A DNA stretch of 37,757 nt from an uncultured Clostridia bacterium (GTDB taxonomy: Bacteria; Bacillota; Clostridia; Christensenellales; Borkfalkiaceae): NCBI GenBank assembly GCA_934271735.1, contig CAKQSB010000018.1, positions 1-37,757 of the forward strand. Reading direction: 5' to 3'. Both the position numbers and the translations under genes were made by a program. Position 1 is the first letter of the stretch. Every line of letters begins with the position of its first letter. Below the pieces are notes generated by a model, which did no database searches, was not told the DNA's origin, and saw nothing but the letters and a program-made list of their open reading frames with translations. Shown here piece by piece: positions 1 to 7,046 of this stretch.

Positions 1-114
1 GATAACTTCGGTTGGAGCGGCGTATTCAGGCTTCTTTTCATAGCCTCTTTAATCTGCGTCGGAACGTCGGCGGTATTCGGTCTTATTTCCCGTTTTGCGG
101 GCAAAAACAAATAA
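1..114 (+). CDS. C-terminal end of an integral membrane protein (partial)
   Basis: The window opens inside a plus-strand reading frame that ends at a TAA at 112-114. The 37 visible residues start DNFGWSGVFRLLF and form one hydrophobic segment followed by a basic tail (SRFAGKNK), as in the last transmembrane helix of a transporter. The Gly-Trp-Ser-Gly-Val-Phe stretch resembles the loop before the last helices in major facilitator proteins, but this is too little sequence to name the family. A terminator follows at 148-179. Confidence 0.6.
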   Translation, partial: DNFGWSGVFRLLFIASLICVGTSAVFGLISRFAGKNK

Positions 115-147
115 TATATTAAATTATAAAAGAATAAAAGAATAAAA

Positions 148-179
148 GGTCTGAAACTTTGTCTTTCAGACCTTTTTTT
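148..179 (+). terminator. Rho-independent terminator of the upstream gene
   Basis: A perfect 9-bp stem (GGTCTGAAA at 148-156, TTTCAGACC at 164-172) with a 7-nt loop is followed by seven T. The A run before the stem makes it potentially bidirectional. Confidence 0.85.
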
Positions 180-225
180 GTAAAGCAATTTATGCGAAAA
201 ATTTTGACGGCTGAGGAAAGAATAT

Positions 226-261
226 AAAAAGCGTTCCGCCCGAAAACGGGAAGAACGCTTT
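226..261 (-). terminator. Terminator of the leucine-rich lipoprotein gene
   Basis: Read on the minus strand, AAAGCGTTC (261-253) pairs with GAACGCTTT (236-228), with CCCG/CGGG pairing inside, and runs into a T tract (230-226). It lies 20 bp after the stop of the gene at 281-1609. Confidence 0.85.
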
Positions 262-280
262 GATTACGTTTTAAATTATT

Positions 281-1609
281 TTATTCTGCGGGTTCGACGG
301 GAAGTTCGGGATCTTCGGTTTTCGCGTCTTTGTAAAGCTTATCGCTTAAACCCGAGAAAATTTTCGCAAGAGAACCGTCTTTAATCATCGGGTTGTTCTT
401 GTCGATGATAACTTTGTCTCCGACTTTAACTTCGGTGATACCGGTGCAGGCGTTGAAAGCTTTTTCTTTAACGTCGCCGTTTTCAAGGTTTACGGAAGCG
501 TTCAGAACGAGTTTGACAAGACCCGTGCAGCCGCCGAAAGCAAGCTCGCCGATCTTCTCAACTTCGGTAAGAGTTAATTCGCCGATAGTGAATTCGTCAC
601 CTTTGCCGAGCGCGGTGCAACCGTTGAACGCGTTGTCTCCGATAACTTTAATGCCTTTGAACGTAGCTTCTTTGTCGGTGGTGACGTTCTTCAAAGCTGC
701 GCAACCTTTGAACGCGTTTTCTCCGATCGTGAGAGAAGTGCCTTCAACGTAAACGTTTTCGAGAGCGGTGCAGCCGTCGAAAGTTTCCGCGAAGACGTCG
801 TTGCCTTTAAGAGAAACTTCTTTGATTACGGTAATGCCGTAGAAAGCGTAAGGCTGAACGGCGCAATCCGCATAAGATTTAACGGTGATGGTGTATTTGC
901 CTTCTTCGCCTTCGGCGGGAAGAACGTATTCGCCGTCGTCGTTTTTATTGACTTTTATTTCCTTGTTTTCGGCTTTGATTTCGCCCGTTATAACTACGGT
1001 TTCCAAAGACGTGGGAATGTAGTAAGTAGCGGTGTTTCCGCTCGCTCCGTCGTTATAAGTCTGAGTGCAGGCGGTAAGAGAAGAAGTGGAAGCGGTTCCG
1101 AAAATATATCCGAAAAGCTTTTTCTGGTTCGCGGCGCCCGTCATACCGTTCGTTGCGTCGGGCGCGCCTTTTTCGGCGCCTGCGAAAGGAAGGGTAATCT
1201 TTTTAAGAGCCGAGAGGTTTGAGAACGCGCCTTCCGCGATGGATTTGACGTTTTCGCCTACGACGAGTTCTTCGATGAACGAAAGACTGTCGATCGCGTT
1301 AGCCGCTATCTTTGTTACGTTTGCGGGAACGGTTACCGTTTTAACGGTGTTCTCGTCATAAGTGTTTTTGTCGGGGTCGTTGGCGGTGAAGCCTTTGGCA
1401 AGTGCTGCGTAGTCTTTCTTTGCGATAAGGTCTTTCGCGGCGTCCGAAACGGTGTAGCCGTTGAGCGTGACTTCGCCGTCCGTTTCGGTTATATCCCAGG
1501 TAAATTTAACTGTTTTGTCGGTGTTTTTGTCGTTTCCGCACGACGTGAGCGTGGCGAAAAGCGTTGTCGCGAGAGCGAGCGATAAAACAAAAGCAATGAT
1601 TTTTTTCAT
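281..1609 (-). CDS. BspA-type leucine-rich-repeat (LRR_5) lipoprotein
   Basis: The 442-aa protein starts with a lipoprotein signal peptide: a basic N-end, a hydrophobic core and a lipobox LTSC with Cys24 as the lipidated residue. The rest is largely LRR_5/BspA-like repeats, recognisable by recurring units of the form A-F-x-G-C-x-x-L-x-x-V (for example around NAFKGCAALKNV and LAFGGCTGLVKL), and ends in an acidic Pro/Glu tail. Such proteins are exposed on the cell surface and are thought to mediate adhesion or polymer binding; the ligand here cannot be told. The start is fixed by AAGGAG 8 nt upstream and by the signal peptide. It appears to be a single-gene unit, with a strong promoter at 1676-1704 and a terminator at 226-261. 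Confidence 0.88.
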   Translation of the reverse strand: MKKIIAFVLSLALATTLFATLTSCGNDKNTDKTVKFTWDITETDGEVTLNGYTVSDAAKDLIAKKDYAALAKGFTANDPDKNTYDENTVKTVTVPANVTKIAANAIDSLSFIEELVVGENVKSIAEGAFSNLSALKKITLPFAGAEKGAPDATNGMTGAANQKKLFGYIFGTASTSSLTACTQTYNDGASGNTATYYIPTSLETVVITGEIKAENKEIKVNKNDDGEYVLPAEGEEGKYTITVKSYADCAVQPYAFYGITVIKEVSLKGNDVFAETFDGCTALENVYVEGTSLTIGENAFKGCAALKNVTTDKEATFKGIKVIGDNAFNGCTALGKGDEFTIGELTLTEVEKIGELAFGGCTGLVKLVLNASVNLENGDVKEKAFNACTGITEVKVGDKVIIDKNNPMIKDGSLAKIFSGLSDKLYKDAKTEDPELPVEPAE

Positions 1610-1675
1610 TCTTTTTCTCCTTGACTTTGCGCCCGAAAACGGACGAATCGTCGGTTACATAGTATATTCTTTAAA

Positions 1676-1704
1676 ATTCTACCATTAAATTGATTTTTTG
1701 TCAA
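1676..1704 (-). promoter_or_regulatory. Sigma-A promoter of the LRR lipoprotein gene
   Basis: On the minus strand TTGACA (1704-1699), a 17-nt spacer and TAGAAT (1681-1676) form a near-consensus promoter. The -35 lies in a 7-bp inverted repeat (TGTCAAT at 1699-1705, ATTGACA at 1712-1718), which could be an operator. Confidence 0.8.
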
Positions 1705-1748
1705 TGGTTCGATTGACATTATTTATAATTATTTGCAAATTTATTGAG

Positions 1749-1779
1749 AAAAAAAGCTTTCGCCCGCTTGTCCGGCGGG
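1749..1779 (-). terminator. Possible terminator of the FmdB-like gene
   Basis: On the minus strand CCCGC (1779-1775) and GCGGG (1767-1763) can pair, and a run of seven T follows at 1755-1749. The seven-nt gap between stem and T run makes this a weak case. Confidence 0.35.
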
Positions 1780-1821
1780 TTCGTCCGCTTCGGTTGGCGG
1801 CTGAAAAGACGTTTGCCCGTT

Positions 1822-2019
1822 TCAGTGACAACCGCCGCAGGTTTTGCAGTTCCCCGTGCAGTTTGTTTTTTTCGCGCCGGTGGCGGAATAAACCGCGCCG
1901 CTGTAATTTTTTTCGGCATTTTTCCCGCAGGACGGGCATTTTACTTCTTCGTCGTACTTTTTAACGTATTCTTCGAAAATCTTGCCGCATTTCGGGCATT
2001 TATATTCAAAAAAAGGCAT
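1822..2019 (-). CDS. FmdB-family zinc-ribbon protein
   Basis: This 65-aa protein begins MPFFEYKCPKCGK, the typical opening of the FmdB/CxxC_CXXC_SSSS regulatory family. The first CPKC (residues 8-11) and second CPSC form a four-cysteine zinc ribbon. A Cys-rich tail (CTGNCKTCGGCH) adds further possible metal ligands. Family members are small, poorly understood, and suggested to act in transcription or metal handling. The start at 2019 is chosen because GGAGA lies 6-7 nt upstream and homologues begin with MP-x-Y-E-Y; an upstream in-frame ATG at 2079 would fall at the predicted transcription start. It has its own promoter but could also receive read-through from the M1-type gene. Confidence 0.85.
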   Translation of the reverse strand: MPFFEYKCPKCGKIFEEYVKKYDEEVKCPSCGKNAEKNYSGAVYSATGAKKTNCTGNCKTCGGCH

Positions 2020-2047
2020 AAGGTTTCTCCGTTTTCTCCGATATGTC

Positions 2048-2073
2048 GACCAAGAATAATACAAAACTTGGTC
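2048..2073 (-). repeat. Inverted repeat in the fmdB leader
   Basis: GACCAAG (2048-2054) and CTTGGTC (2067-2073) form a 7-bp stem around a 12-nt A/T-rich loop, between promoter and ribosome site. On the minus strand, 2070-2042 matches the right end of the 14807-15083 element (15057-15085) at 24 of 29 positions, so it may be a relic of the same repeat family. Confidence 0.55.
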
Positions 2074-2085
2074 CGGCATACCTTT

Positions 2086-2114
2086 ATGATACGCTTTTGC
2101 GCGGTTTTTGTCAA
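2086..2114 (-). promoter_or_regulatory. Sigma-A promoter of the FmdB-like gene
   Basis: TTGACA (2114-2109), a 17-nt spacer and TATCAT (2091-2086) on the minus strand. The leader is about 60 nt. Confidence 0.8.
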
Positions 2115-2155
2115 ACGATGTCCGGGGCTTTCCGAGTGTGATCGCAGTCGGTTTT

Positions 2156-3577
2156 TCAGACGATGACTTTGCCCGTTATGAACGAATCGAAATATTCCTT
2201 TCTGCCGAAGGCTTTTATGAGTTCCGTTGCCGTGCATATGCCGAATTTATTGTCGGAGTAAAGTTTTTTCATGTTTGAAATATTCTTTTTTTCTCCGACG
2301 GTTTTTTCGAGTTCGGTAAACATTATAAGGCTTTTGTCGTATGCTATCGCAACGTATTCCGCTTCGCTTTTAAAGTCTTTAAGCGGGCGGTTCATAGCCG
2401 TGTTTACATTGCCCGTAAAAATCGAATTTATATCAAAGAACGACTTATAGGCGGCTTTTGCCGCGTCGATCATCTGTTTTGCCTGCTCCGTTTTTCCGCT
2501 CGAAAGATAGTAAAGATAAACGGAATATTCCGATAATCCCTCGTCTAAAAAAGCTTCGTTTATCTGATCCGTTCCCATGGCCATTCCCCACCATTCGTGA
2601 GCCGATTCGTGCAAGGCGGTGCGCGTTTTTTCGTCGGCTTCGGCTTTTTCGTTTATAAAGCACATTCCCGAAAATTCCGCGCCGAGTAAATCGAGTCCCG
2701 TTTCCGCGACGGAAAAAGTTTTATACGGATACGCTCCGAACGATTTTTCGTAAAATTCGAAACAGTTTTTAACTTCTTCGAGCCGACCTTCGTTTTCGCC
2801 GGCGGAATAATAATAAATGTCCGTATCGCCCGATTTGACGGCGGAAACGTTGAATTGATCGGAAAGGGCGAGCGCAAAATATCTGCCGTTTTTCATTTCG
2901 AAGGAATAATTCGTCCGATCTCCGTCGATAACCGTTTTCGTCGGTTCGCCCGAGCACGCCGCCGTATATGAGGACGGAACGCTTATCGAAGCCGAAAAAT
3001 CGATGCAATCGGCAAAAAACGGGTCGCCCGCGCCGCAATATTCGGGATAAACAAATCCGTTTTCCGTAAGTTTGCATAAAGTCGGATAGAAATCGGCTAA
3101 GTTTACGACGTTTTCGGTTATTCCGAGGCGGTGATCGGCTTTCGGGAGCATGGTTGTAAACTCAATTCCGATTTCCTTTTCGTCGTCCGGATAAATTTTG
3201 TCCGTCGCGACTTTCAATAAGAGGTTATCCTCGGAAAAGGAGAAAACAAGCGGCAATCCGCCGGAGGTTACGGACGAGATTTTTATTCTTCCGAGACTTT
3301 CCCCCGCATAAAACATTGCGGCTTTTTTGTCGCTTTTAAAGATGTCGTTTTTGCCGTCGAAAACGTTGGGATAAAGGTTGAAAACCACTTCGCTTAAAAC
3401 CGAATTTGTCGCGTTTACGAACTTATAGGCGGCTTTTCCGTTTATGATGCCTTTTTCTTCGTCGAAATTCAAATCAAGTGCGCACGCGGTTTTTTTCTCC
3501 TGCTTTCGGCAGCTCGAAACAGGCAGAATCAAAGAAAGAGAAATAAGGAAAAGAACAAACGAAATTATCCGTCGCAT
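2156..3577 (-). CDS. M1-family (gluzincin) metallopeptidase lipoprotein
   Basis: The 473-aa protein has a lipoprotein signal (lipobox VSSC, Cys23), so it should be tethered to the outer face of the membrane. Residues 323-327 are His-Glu-Ser-Ala-His, and a third ligand Glu346 follows after 18 residues in LDEGLSEY. This HExxH-x18-E layout is that of M1 aminopeptidases, and the Trp-Trp-Gly after the motif fits the family. The N-terminal half is beta-rich, as expected for the M1 saddle domain. Whether it is an aminopeptidase or only M1-like is unknown, since a clear GxMEN substrate motif is not obvious (GAEFSGMCFIN occupies about that place). GGGAGA lies 9 nt before the ATG. A 15-bp palindrome (3590-3604) sits just upstream. 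Confidence 0.85.
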   Translation of the reverse strand: MRRIISFVLFLISLSLILPVSSCRKQEKKTACALDLNFDEEKGIINGKAAYKFVNATNSVLSEVVFNLYPNVFDGKNDIFKSDKKAAMFYAGESLGRIKISSVTSGGLPLVFSFSEDNLLLKVATDKIYPDDEKEIGIEFTTMLPKADHRLGITENVVNLADFYPTLCKLTENGFVYPEYCGAGDPFFADCIDFSASISVPSSYTAACSGEPTKTVIDGDRTNYSFEMKNGRYFALALSDQFNVSAVKSGDTDIYYYSAGENEGRLEEVKNCFEFYEKSFGAYPYKTFSVAETGLDLLGAEFSGMCFINEKAEADEKTRTALHESAHEWWGMAMGTDQINEAFLDEGLSEYSVYLYYLSSGKTEQAKQMIDAAKAAYKSFFDINSIFTGNVNTAMNRPLKDFKSEAEYVAIAYDKSLIMFTELEKTVGEKKNISNMKKLYSDNKFGICTATELIKAFGRKEYFDSFITGKVIV

Positions 3578-3589
3578 AAAAAAAGTCTC

Positions 3590-3604
3590 CCGTACATTGT
3601 ACGG
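3590..3604. repeat. 15-bp palindrome upstream of the M1-type gene
   Basis: CCGTACA-T-TGTACGG, with 7-bp perfect arms, lies directly before the ribosome site. A weak -10 (TACAAT) is contained in it on the minus strand. It may be an operator or a leader hairpin. Confidence 0.5.
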
Positions 3605-3624
3605 AAAACTTTAATCGTTTATTA

Positions 3625-3739
3625 CTTATTTTTATTGCGAAGAAATTCGGTTCGGCTGCTTATTTTTATTGCGAAGAAATTCGATTTCGCCGCTTGTTTT
3701 TGTTGGGGAGAATTTTATTTTTCGCTTATTTTTCAGAGG
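3625..3739. repeat. Imperfect 34-bp tandem repeat
   Basis: Two nearly identical 34-bp units start at 3625 and 3659 (CTTATTTTTATTGCGAAGAA...), a diverged 32-bp unit starts at 3693, and a partial fourth (CTTATTTTTC) starts at 3725. The last unit overlaps the stop codon of the SpoIIQ-like gene. No function is apparent. Confidence 0.8.
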
Positions 3740-4442
3740 TTAAAAGATAGGTTTCGGGGTCTATCTTCTTTCCGTTTTCAACGACTTCGAAGTGAAGATG
3801 GGGTCCGTCTTTGTATTCCTGCCTGTTGTTATCCGAAACCTCGCCTATTTTGTCGCCTTTTTTAACTTTTTTGCCCTCGGAAAGGTTTTCGTCCGCATCG
3901 ATAGAATTGTAAATCGATTTAAGCCCGTTTCCGTGGTCGATCGTTATCGTCGTTCCCTGAAGATAAGAAGTCACTATGCTTTCTATCGTTCCGTCGTACG
4001 CCGCGACAACTGCCGTTCCCGCGTCGGCGGCGAAGTCTATGCCCATATGCCCTGTGTAAACGCCGAGCGTTTTGTTGAAAACGACGGTAGAAGAGGTGTA
4101 GCTTTTAATAACCGTCGAGGTAGCTACGGGGAGAGTGAAAACTATTTTATTGACGGCAGGCTTGTCCGATTTTCCTTCGTTGCCGGGTTTCGGATTGTCC
4201 GACTCTTTGCCCGATTCGTTCGTTTTTTCTGAAGTCTTTTCCGAGTTCTTTTCTCCCGCGTTCGACGGCTTTTCGCTTTCGACGTAAGATTCGTTCGGGG
4301 TTACCGCCTGGTTCGGCTTGGTCGTAAACAAAACGATTGCGATTACCGTTGCGATGATAACGAGCGAAACGCCTATCACGAGGTAGTAAAGATTTTTTCT
4401 GATGAAATTAAGTAACGATTTGTTGTTTTTCTTTTCCGACAT
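3726..4442 (-). CDS. spoIIQ: SpoIIQ-like M23 endopeptidase, membrane anchored
   Basis: The 238-aa protein has a cytoplasmic N-end, one transmembrane helix (about 19-40), a hydrophilic Ser/Lys/Glu linker (41-98) and a C-terminal LytM/M23 domain. Zinc-site residues His132 and Asp136 (GHMGID) and the HxH pair His215/His217 are present, but the catalytic-loop His normally in Y-x-H is replaced in Tyr178-Asn179-Ser180. Bacillus SpoIIQ has Tyr-Gln-Ser at this point and a similar F-x-x-P start of the domain and P-E-T-Y-L end. SpoIIQ is made in the forespore and joins SpoIIIAH across the engulfment membranes. The sigma-F-like promoter at 4526-4555 supports this identity. It could still be a vegetative M23 protein. 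GGAGG precedes the ATG by 10 nt. Confidence 0.68.
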   Translation of the reverse strand: MSEKKNNKSLLNFIRKNLYYLVIGVSLVIIATVIAIVLFTTKPNQAVTPNESYVESEKPSNAGEKNSEKTSEKTNESGKESDNPKPGNEGKSDKPAVNKIVFTLPVATSTVIKSYTSSTVVFNKTLGVYTGHMGIDFAADAGTAVVAAYDGTIESIVTSYLQGTTITIDHGNGLKSIYNSIDADENLSEGKKVKKGDKIGEVSDNNRQEYKDGPHLHFEVVENGKKIDPETYLLTSEK

Positions 4443-4470
4443 AATGATTTGTCCTCCGATTTATATTTTT

Positions 4471-4489
4471 CCGCTCCGTTTCGGAGCGG
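4471..4489 (-). other. Hairpin in the spoIIQ-like leader
   Basis: A perfect 8-bp stem (CCGCTCCG/CGGAGCGG) with a 3-nt loop lies just upstream of the ribosome site. No T run follows, so it is not a terminator; it may stabilise the leader. Confidence 0.5.
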
Positions 4490-4525
4490 CAAAGTCGAGG
4501 CTCAGTCGTTTCGCCCGACGGATAG

Positions 4526-4555
4526 AATTATTGCCCCGCATTTCGGGTTTTATAC
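4526..4555 (-). promoter_or_regulatory. Sigma-F-like forespore promoter of the spoIIQ-like gene
   Basis: On the minus strand GTATA (4555-4551), 15 nt, then GGCAATAATT (4535-4526). The Bacillus sigma-F pattern, as I recall it, is GYATA and GGnnAnAnTR; only the last base deviates. No sigma-A promoter is visible nearby. Confidence 0.55.
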
Positions 4556-4613
4556 AAAGCTTTGAAAAATTTTTTTTCGCCGCACGGTCGTTCTTTGTTA
4601 CGGGTTTCCTTTT

Positions 4614-5048
4614 TCAATATCCGCCGTAATTCACGGGCGAGGATACCGTAACGTATTCGGTTTCGCTTAAATTTCCGCTTTTTAAATTGAACGAAACGTG
4701 AAGATTTACCTTTTTCCCGCCTATCGTAACGTTTTCGCGGATTAAAGGAGAGTAGTAATACAGATTGAAAAAGTTTTCGCCCTTTTCTTCGGCGACGAAG
4801 TTTGCGCGGAGATCGGTGAGAAATTCACCGAGTTCGGAAAGCTCGATTTCACACCGTTCGCCGATTTTTTCTTTAAGGTTTGCTCCGAAATGAATTTCGG
4901 ACAGCGACGGTTTGTAAACCTCGACGGCTGTTCCCGAATTATAAAAAAAGTAATAGTTCTTTCCGCCTTTTAAAACCGTTCCGCCGCTTGCTTTAACGGC
5001 AAACGCGGCAAGAATAAGGGTGAGAACGCTTAACAACGTTTTTTTCAT
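4614..5048 (-). CDS. Small exported protein of unknown function
   Basis: This 144-aa protein has a signal peptide (MKKTLLSVLTLILAAFAVKA, cleavage near Ala20) and a mature part of about 120 residues rich in Tyr, Phe and Val, probably a compact alpha/beta or beta fold. I do not recognise the family with certainty; a relation to YwmB, which lies near spoIID/spoIIQ in Bacillus, is possible only by neighbourhood. There is no Shine-Dalgarno site: a GGTTATAATG -10 element ends 7 nt before the ATG, so the message should be nearly leaderless. The promoter fits the forespore sigma-F pattern, as for the adjacent SpoIIQ-like gene, suggesting a role in sporulation. Confidence 0.7.
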   Translation of the reverse strand: MKKTLLSVLTLILAAFAVKASGGTVLKGGKNYYFFYNSGTAVEVYKPSLSEIHFGANLKEKIGERCEIELSELGEFLTDLRANFVAEEKGENFFNLYYYSPLIRENVTIGGKKVNLHVSFNLKSGNLSETEYVTVSSPVNYGGY

Positions 5049-5055
5049 ATCTTTT

Positions 5056-5084
5056 CATTATAACCTTGGGGGAAATTTTTATAC
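5056..5084 (-). promoter_or_regulatory. Promoter of the small exported protein, sigma-F-like
   Basis: GTATA (5084-5080), 14 nt, GGTTATAATG (5065-5056) on the minus strand; the -10 fits GGnnAnAnTR fully. It can also be read as sigma-A TTGTAT-18-TATAAT. Transcription would begin within a few nt of the ATG at 5048. Confidence 0.5.
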
Positions 5085-5110
5085 AAAAAAAGAGCCGAAA
5101 AACTCGGCTC
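5084..5110 (-). terminator. Terminator of the PHP-like gene
   Basis: On the minus strand a 7-bp stem GAGCCGA (5110-5104)/TCGGCTC (5098-5092) with loop GTTTT leads into seven T (5091-5085). Confidence 0.85.
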
Positions 5111-5148
5111 GTTAAAATTAGAAAATATTCGGTTTGTTTAACAAAATA

Positions 5149-6333
5149 TTACAAAGCGTTGATGTCGCTTCCTTTAAGACCTATTCTCGAGAAAAGGCGG
5201 ATTCTGTCTTTTAAATCGGGCGTGTTTTCGGTCGAACGCTCGGAGAACATACCGTCTTTGACGTTCAAAGACGCGGTTATTTCGTGACCTATCACCGCAA
5301 AAGTCGTTTCGCGGAAAAGTTCGGCGGTTTTCTCGTCCTTGAATTCGTGAACGAGTTTCTTTTTGGGGTAATCGCAAACCATTCTCGCGAGCGGTAAAAT
5401 TCCCGCCGCAAGGCATTTCCCGTAAAAATCTTCCGCGTCGAAACCGGAGCTTACCTTGTCGATATCGAAAATAACGCTTTTGACGTTGTTTTTCGCTGCG
5501 AAGTCCAGAGCTTCGGCAATGTCCTTGGGAGTTTCACCCGAAAGAACGAGAACGGAAATTCCGCCGTGAGAATCGCTTGCGCTTACGAATTCTTTCGCGC
5601 TCTTGCATTTCCTCGCGGGGAGTTTCATTTTATAATTTTTGTATAAAGCGGCGGCAAGGTCCACGGCGTAAAAAGTGTTCGCGGTGTCCTCGAGTCTTTT
5701 TTCGTCGGATTCGGAAAGAGTAATTCCGAGTTTGTCGGTTAAAAATTCGGTTATCGCTTCCGCCGAAACGAATTTTTCTATAAGCGCATTTGCAAGACAG
5801 GCGAAAACGTCTTCCGTCGAAGTCGTTTTGAAAAACGTTCTCGCGGGCGTGGCGACGTTTATGTCATACTTTTTGAAACGGGAATTGAGTTTCGCCAAAA
5901 GCTCGTCGGTGAAATCGTTCTGAAGCTTTCTGTAAAAGAACAGATCGAAATTGAACGACTTGACGTTTTTGTGCGGAATACCGACCGAAAGCATTTTGCG
6001 TTCGCGTCCGCTTTCGTCGACCACGTCGACTTCCGTTCCGATATAATAAACTCCGCCGAGAATTTTTTCGGCTTTCATAAGTTCTTTCGCGCCCGAAAGG
6101 GAAGCGTAATCGACTATCGCCGTAACGGGGAAGCCGTTTTTCATCAGCTTATACGCCGAAAGCGAGGGCGTGGAATCGAAACAGGAATATTCCGTTCTGC
6201 AATGAAAATTGAAATTGGCTTTTTTATTCGTTTCCGTTTCGAAATTTTCCGCCGAGGCGAGCTGCTTCAAAGCCGCAAGTCTTGAAAATCTGTGTTTTTT
6301 TCTTAAATTTGAAACTAATTGTTCGTCTTGCAT
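5149..6333 (-). CDS. PHP-domain-like protein with degenerate metal site
   Basis: The 394-aa protein has a PHP-type segment at about residues 40-105: F-H-C-R-T-x-Y-S (44-50), a central A-I-V-D-Y (72-76) and G-T-E-V (99-102). In active PHP phosphoesterases these read H-x-H-T, I-T-D-H and G-x-E. Here His44, Asp75 and Glu101 remain, but the second His is Arg46 and the His after Asp75 is Tyr76, so metal binding is probably impaired. The rest, including a segment around 285-330 that looks like a beta-alpha barrel part, matches nothing I can name. The start at 6333 is preferred over an in-frame ATG at 6453 because GGAG lies 8 nt before it and the longer form would begin inside the promoter. It is a single-gene unit. 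Confidence 0.6.
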   Translation of the reverse strand: MQDEQLVSNLRKKHRFSRLAALKQLASAENFETETNKKANFNFHCRTEYSCFDSTPSLSAYKLMKNGFPVTAIVDYASLSGAKELMKAEKILGGVYYIGTEVDVVDESGRERKMLSVGIPHKNVKSFNFDLFFYRKLQNDFTDELLAKLNSRFKKYDINVATPARTFFKTTSTEDVFACLANALIEKFVSAEAITEFLTDKLGITLSESDEKRLEDTANTFYAVDLAAALYKNYKMKLPARKCKSAKEFVSASDSHGGISVLVLSGETPKDIAEALDFAAKNNVKSVIFDIDKVSSGFDAEDFYGKCLAAGILPLARMVCDYPKKKLVHEFKDEKTAELFRETTFAVIGHEITASLNVKDGMFSERSTENTPDLKDRIRLFSRIGLKGSDINAL

Positions 6334-6424
6334 TATATTTCTCCGAATAAGTCGGTTAAAATTCGTCGTACGCGGGCGGAATTCAAGTAAATTTAAAGTT
6401 CGTCCGCTTTGCTTATTATTGAAT

Positions 6425-6453
6425 AATATACCATTTTGTTGTATTTTTGTCAA
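6425..6453 (-). promoter_or_regulatory. Sigma-A promoter of the PHP-like gene
   Basis: TTGACA (6453-6448), 17 nt, TATATT (6430-6425) on the minus strand. The leader of about 85 nt has no strong structure. Confidence 0.85.
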
Positions 6454-6554
6454 GCGTAACCGCGCGTTTGTCGGTTTATCGTCTCATAAAAGACCGTTTT
6501 GTGTGAATTTTTTTTAAAAAAATGCTCCGAACGAAAAAATTTTTCCGAAAACGA

Positions 6555-6582
6555 TTGAAATTTTCCGAAAATATGGTATAAT
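6555..6582 (+). promoter_or_regulatory. Promoter of the HU gene
   Basis: TTGAAA (6555-6560), 16 nt, TATAAT (6577-6582), with an extended -10 TGG. TTTTCCGAAAA occurs twice around the -35, and CCGAACG (6526-6532) is inverted at 6592-6598, possible sites for autoregulation. Confidence 0.8.
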
Positions 6583-6664
6583 GTACATAAACGTTCGGAA
6601 AAGTTGTCGGGAGATGGTTTTACGGACGGAAAAAACAAAATAAAACAAGTGTTTGGAGGAAATT

Positions 6665-6946
6665 ATGAACAAAAGTGAATTTATCAGAGCATATGCCGAC
6701 AATTTCGGCGGAAACGTAACCATCAAAGAAGCGGAAAAATGGTTTAACGTATTCGTAGATACCCTTACGGATTCTTTAAAGAAAGGCGAATACATTCACA
6801 TTTCCGGTTTTGCCACTTTCGAACTTAAAGATAAAGCCGCTCGCGACGGGGTAAACCCTCTCACCGGTGAAAAAGTTCAGATCAAAGCTTGCAAGTCCCC
6901 CAATGTAAAATTCAGCAAGACTTACAAGGACAGCTTCAATAAATAA
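6665..6946 (+). CDS. hup: HU/IHF-family DNA-binding protein
   Basis: The 93-aa protein is a standard-length HU: an N-terminal helical dimerisation part, then beta arms containing ISGFATFELKDKAARDGVNP and the G-E-K-V-Q-I-K-A stretch, with the conserved Asn-Pro at the arm tip that intercalates into DNA. HU compacts and bends DNA in the nucleoid. The start at 6665 has GGAGG 6 nt upstream; an in-frame ATG 12 nt earlier would overlap that site. The arm tip carries Asp-Gly-Val-Asn-Pro rather than the usual Arg-Asn-Pro, a minor variation. It is monocistronic between its own promoter and a strong terminator. Confidence 0.95.
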   Translation: MNKSEFIRAYADNFGGNVTIKEAEKWFNVFVDTLTDSLKKGEYIHISGFATFELKDKAARDGVNPLTGEKVQIKACKSPNVKFSKTYKDSFNK

Positions 6947-6963
6947 TAATAACAGTAATTTTA

Positions 6964-7007
6964 AGGCGGCGATTTCCCGATTTTCGGGAAATCGCCGCCT
7001 GTTTTTT
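6964..7007 (+). terminator. Terminator of the HU gene
   Basis: A perfect 16-bp G/C-rich stem (6965-6980 with 6984-6999) and a 3-nt loop are followed by TGTTTTTT. Confidence 0.95.
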
Positions 7008-7046
7008 CTTTTCACAAAAAAAACGTATAAAAAACGGGCTTTAGTA

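Noticed and set aside
1704..1720. TGGTTCGATTGAC as a tRNA T-arm
   Set aside because: No acceptor, D or anticodon arms surround it; it is an inverted repeat at the promoter.
1713..1741. Plus-strand TTGACA as a promoter
   Set aside because: No -10 at the right distance and no plus-strand gene downstream.
3625..3739. CRISPR array
   Set aside because: The units are contiguous with no spacers, so it is a tandem repeat.
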